From JAJISK01 sp046759865 (lineage in GTDB: Archaea > Thermoplasmatota > Thermoplasmata > RBG-16-68-12 > JAJISG01): 6,453 bases of DNA. The stretch covers positions 1 through 6,453 of the forward strand of contig JBHIDB010000064.1 in the NCBI GenBank assembly GCA_046759865.1. The letters are read 5' to 3'. Below, piece after piece: positions 5,165-6,453 of the stretch (positions are counted from its first letter, which is position 1; each line of letters starts with the position of its first letter). The notes beneath the pieces were generated by a model, which was not told the origin of the DNA, ran no database searches, and saw only the letters and a list, made by a program, of their open reading frames with translations. The translations under genes were made by a program, and so were the position numbers.

Positions 5165-5956
5165 ATGGACCTCGGGCTGCGTGGAAGAGCGGCCATGGTG
5201 GCCGCGGCGAGCCAGGGATTGGGGAAGGCCATTGCATGGGAACTGGCCCGGGAAGGGGCGCGTGTGGCGATGTGCTCCCGGGACGAGGCCCGGATTCGGG
5301 CGGCCGCCGAGACGATTCGGGAGGACACCGGGGCGGAGGTCCGGCCCTTCGTGTGCGACCTCACCCAAGAAGACCAGGTATCGGCCTTCGTAAAGGGGGC
5401 GGTGGAGGCCCTCGGGAGCGTCGAGATTCTCGTCACGAACGCGGGGGGACCGCGCCCAGGCCACTTCGAGGACGTGGAAGACGCAGCCTGGTACGGCACC
5501 TACGATCTGACCTATCTGAGCGCCGTCCGCCTGATTCGGGAGGCCCTTCCCTATCTAAAGCGGGCGGGCCACGGTCGGATCGTCGTGATGACCTCCATCA
5601 GCGTCAAGCAGCCCATCCCGGACCTCATCCTGTCGAACGCGATTCGCCTGAGCGTCGTGGGGATGGCCAAGAGCCTCGTCCCCGACGTGGGCCCCCACGG
5701 CATCACCGTGAATATTGTGTGCCCCGGCTACGTCGGCACGGCGCGGACCAAGGAACTCTTCGCGGCTCGCGCGGAGCGGGAGGGGACCTCTCTTGAGGCC
5801 GTCGAGGAGGATCTTCTCCAAGTCGTTCCTCTTGGGCGTACGGGCGAGCCTGGAGAGGTGGGGGCGTTGGTCGCCTTCCTCGCATCCGATCGAGCATCCT
5901 ACCTGACGGGGAACCTGATTCAGATTGACGGGGGGCTCTATCGCGGCGTCTTCTAG
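5165..5956 (+). CDS. SDR-family oxidoreductase with substituted catalytic Tyr and Lys
   Basis: A 263-residue Rossmann-fold protein of the short-chain dehydrogenase/reductase superfamily. Cofactor motifs are present: ASQGLGKAIA (15-24, the TGxxxGxG loop), CDLTQ (64-68) and TNAGG (91-95). The C-terminal part also fits: GITVNIVCPGYVGT (179-192) and ASYLTGNLIQIDGG (244-257). At the active site Ser144 is kept, but the usual YxxxK appears as SNAIR (157-161), so Tyr is Ser157 and Lys is Arg161. The tetrad Asn also appears to be Asp114. I recall SN-x-x-R-type SDR relatives, so this is probably a conserved atypical branch rather than decay; reaction and substrate are unknown. Arg39 after the second strand (CSRD) hints at NADP(H). 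The ATG at 5165 is preferred over an in-frame TTG at 5099, because the fold begins there and no SDR has the extra segment as a domain. Its stop overlaps that of gatE. Confidence 0.85.
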   Translation: MDLGLRGRAAMVAAASQGLGKAIAWELAREGARVAMCSRDEARIRAAAETIREDTGAEVRPFVCDLTQEDQVSAFVKGAVEALGSVEILVTNAGGPRPGHFEDVEDAAWYGTYDLTYLSAVRLIREALPYLKRAGHGRIVVMTSISVKQPIPDLILSNAIRLSVVGMAKSLVPDVGPHGITVNIVCPGYVGTARTKELFAARAEREGTSLEAVEEDLLQVVPLGRTGEPGEVGALVAFLASDRASYLTGNLIQIDGGLYRGVF

Positions 5957-6453
5957 AGGCTGCGCACCTGCTCCTGCAGCTTTCGTCGTAGAGCCTCGCT
6001 GATGGCTTTGCCGTCGGCGGCCCCCCTCAGGCGCTGCATCGCGAGGCCCATCAGGGGTTGCAGAGCGCCCTCACCACGGGCCGCGACCAGCTCTTTATTC
6101 TCTTCGAGGAGGGCATCCAGCTCTCGATCCAACTCCCCTGGGGCGAGACGACGCAGACCGAGCTCCGACACGGCCTCGCCGACACTGAGGCCGCGATCGA
6201 GGACCGCCTTAAGGATCACAGGAACCGCCTCTTTCGCGAAACGACCGGCGTGGAGGGCGGCGAACAGCTCGTCAAACGTCTCCGGGGTGAGTGCCTCCAC
6301 CCGATAGCCTTCGGCCTCGAGTTCCGGCAGATGGTTGAGAAAGGTTCGGGCGACCGTTCGAGGATGACCGTGTTTTCCGGCCAGTTCCTCAAAGGGGACA
6401 TCCCAGCCCTCATCCAGGAGCTGGTCGACCTGCTGAGGATGAACCCCAAACTC
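5953..6453 (-). CDS. gatE: Glutamyl-tRNA(Gln) amidotransferase subunit E, C-terminal part
   Basis: The last 166 codons of a gene that enters from the right edge; the frame is open to the window end. GatE works with GatD in archaea to convert Glu-tRNA(Gln) to Gln-tRNA(Gln); GatE is the tRNA-binding kinase subunit. The fragment covers the helical and tail (GatB/YqeY) domains. Visible pieces are VARTFLNHLPELEAEGYR, LTPETFDELFAALHAGRFAKEAVP, LLEENKELVAARGEGALQPLMG and the terminal RGAADGKAISEALRRKL, which matches the tRNA-binding tail. GatB ends in a related tail, but ADGKAISE with the preceding GALQPLMG fits GatE better. The catalytic kinase and AspRS-like insertion domains lie outside the window. 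The codon at 6300 is an internal GTG, not the start. The stop TAG (5955-5953) overlaps the SDR stop in CTAG. Confidence 0.85.
   Translation of the reverse strand, partial: EFGVHPQQVDQLLDEGWDVPFEELAGKHGHPRTVARTFLNHLPELEAEGYRVEALTPETFDELFAALHAGRFAKEAVPVILKAVLDRGLSVGEAVSELGLRRLAPGELDRELDALLEENKELVAARGEGALQPLMGLAMQRLRGAADGKAISEALRRKLQEQVRSL

Noticed and set aside
5002..5499. Minus-strand open frame opposite the HTH_10 and SDR genes
   Set aside because: It is Ser/Arg/Pro-rich and antisense to the intact SDR cofactor-binding region; no independent evidence.

Overview
This GC-rich window reads as chromosomal DNA of a euryarchaeal-type archaeon. A terrestrial or subsurface member of the Thermoplasmatota is my best guess; the lineage is inference. 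The domain call rests on a replication protein A (RPA) gene with a zinc finger paired with its RPA-associated protein, the C-terminus of the archaeal-specific GatE subunit, a TrmB-family regulator, a bacterio-opsin-activator-type (HTH_10) regulator, and TATA-like boxes about 25-30 bases before several start codons, as expected for leaderless archaeal transcripts.

Layout. Positions 1-113 (minus) hold the first 37 codons of purC (purine synthesis). Upstream of it, also on minus, is an ArsM-type SAM methyltransferase (173-871). A 61-base gap separates it from a divergent TrmB-family regulator (933-1718, plus). The gap holds a perfect 20-base palindrome and a symmetric CTTAAG TATA-like element that could serve both genes. 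The regulator converges, across 7 bases, on a two-gene minus-strand operon for single-stranded-DNA-binding proteins: RPA (2583-3896), then the RPA-associated protein (1726-2580). The RPA TATA box lies in the centre of a perfect 10-base inverted repeat. Positions 4016-4246 (minus) may encode a small zinc-ribbon protein. An HTH_10 regulator follows (4366-5091, plus), preceded by two short palindromes, then a short-chain dehydrogenase/reductase (SDR) relative with a substituted active site (5165-5956, plus). Its stop overlaps the stop of the convergent, partial gatE (5953-6453, minus) inside a single CTAG.

The most interesting unit is 173-1718. The TrmB-like regulator has only four cysteines, arranged as C-x-C and C-C, and is divergent from an arsenic-methyltransferase-like gene with a candidate operator between them. 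This suggests a thiol-based arsenic or metalloid sensor built on the TrmB scaffold, which is normally associated with sugars. The methyltransferase itself lacks one of the conserved ArsM cysteines (Ser49), so its substrate may differ from inorganic arsenite. RPA and its partner form an ordinary housekeeping module, but its promoter symmetry suggests specific regulation. The remaining genes are unrelated housekeeping or single-gene units. I saw no mobile element, CRISPR array, tRNA or rRNA.
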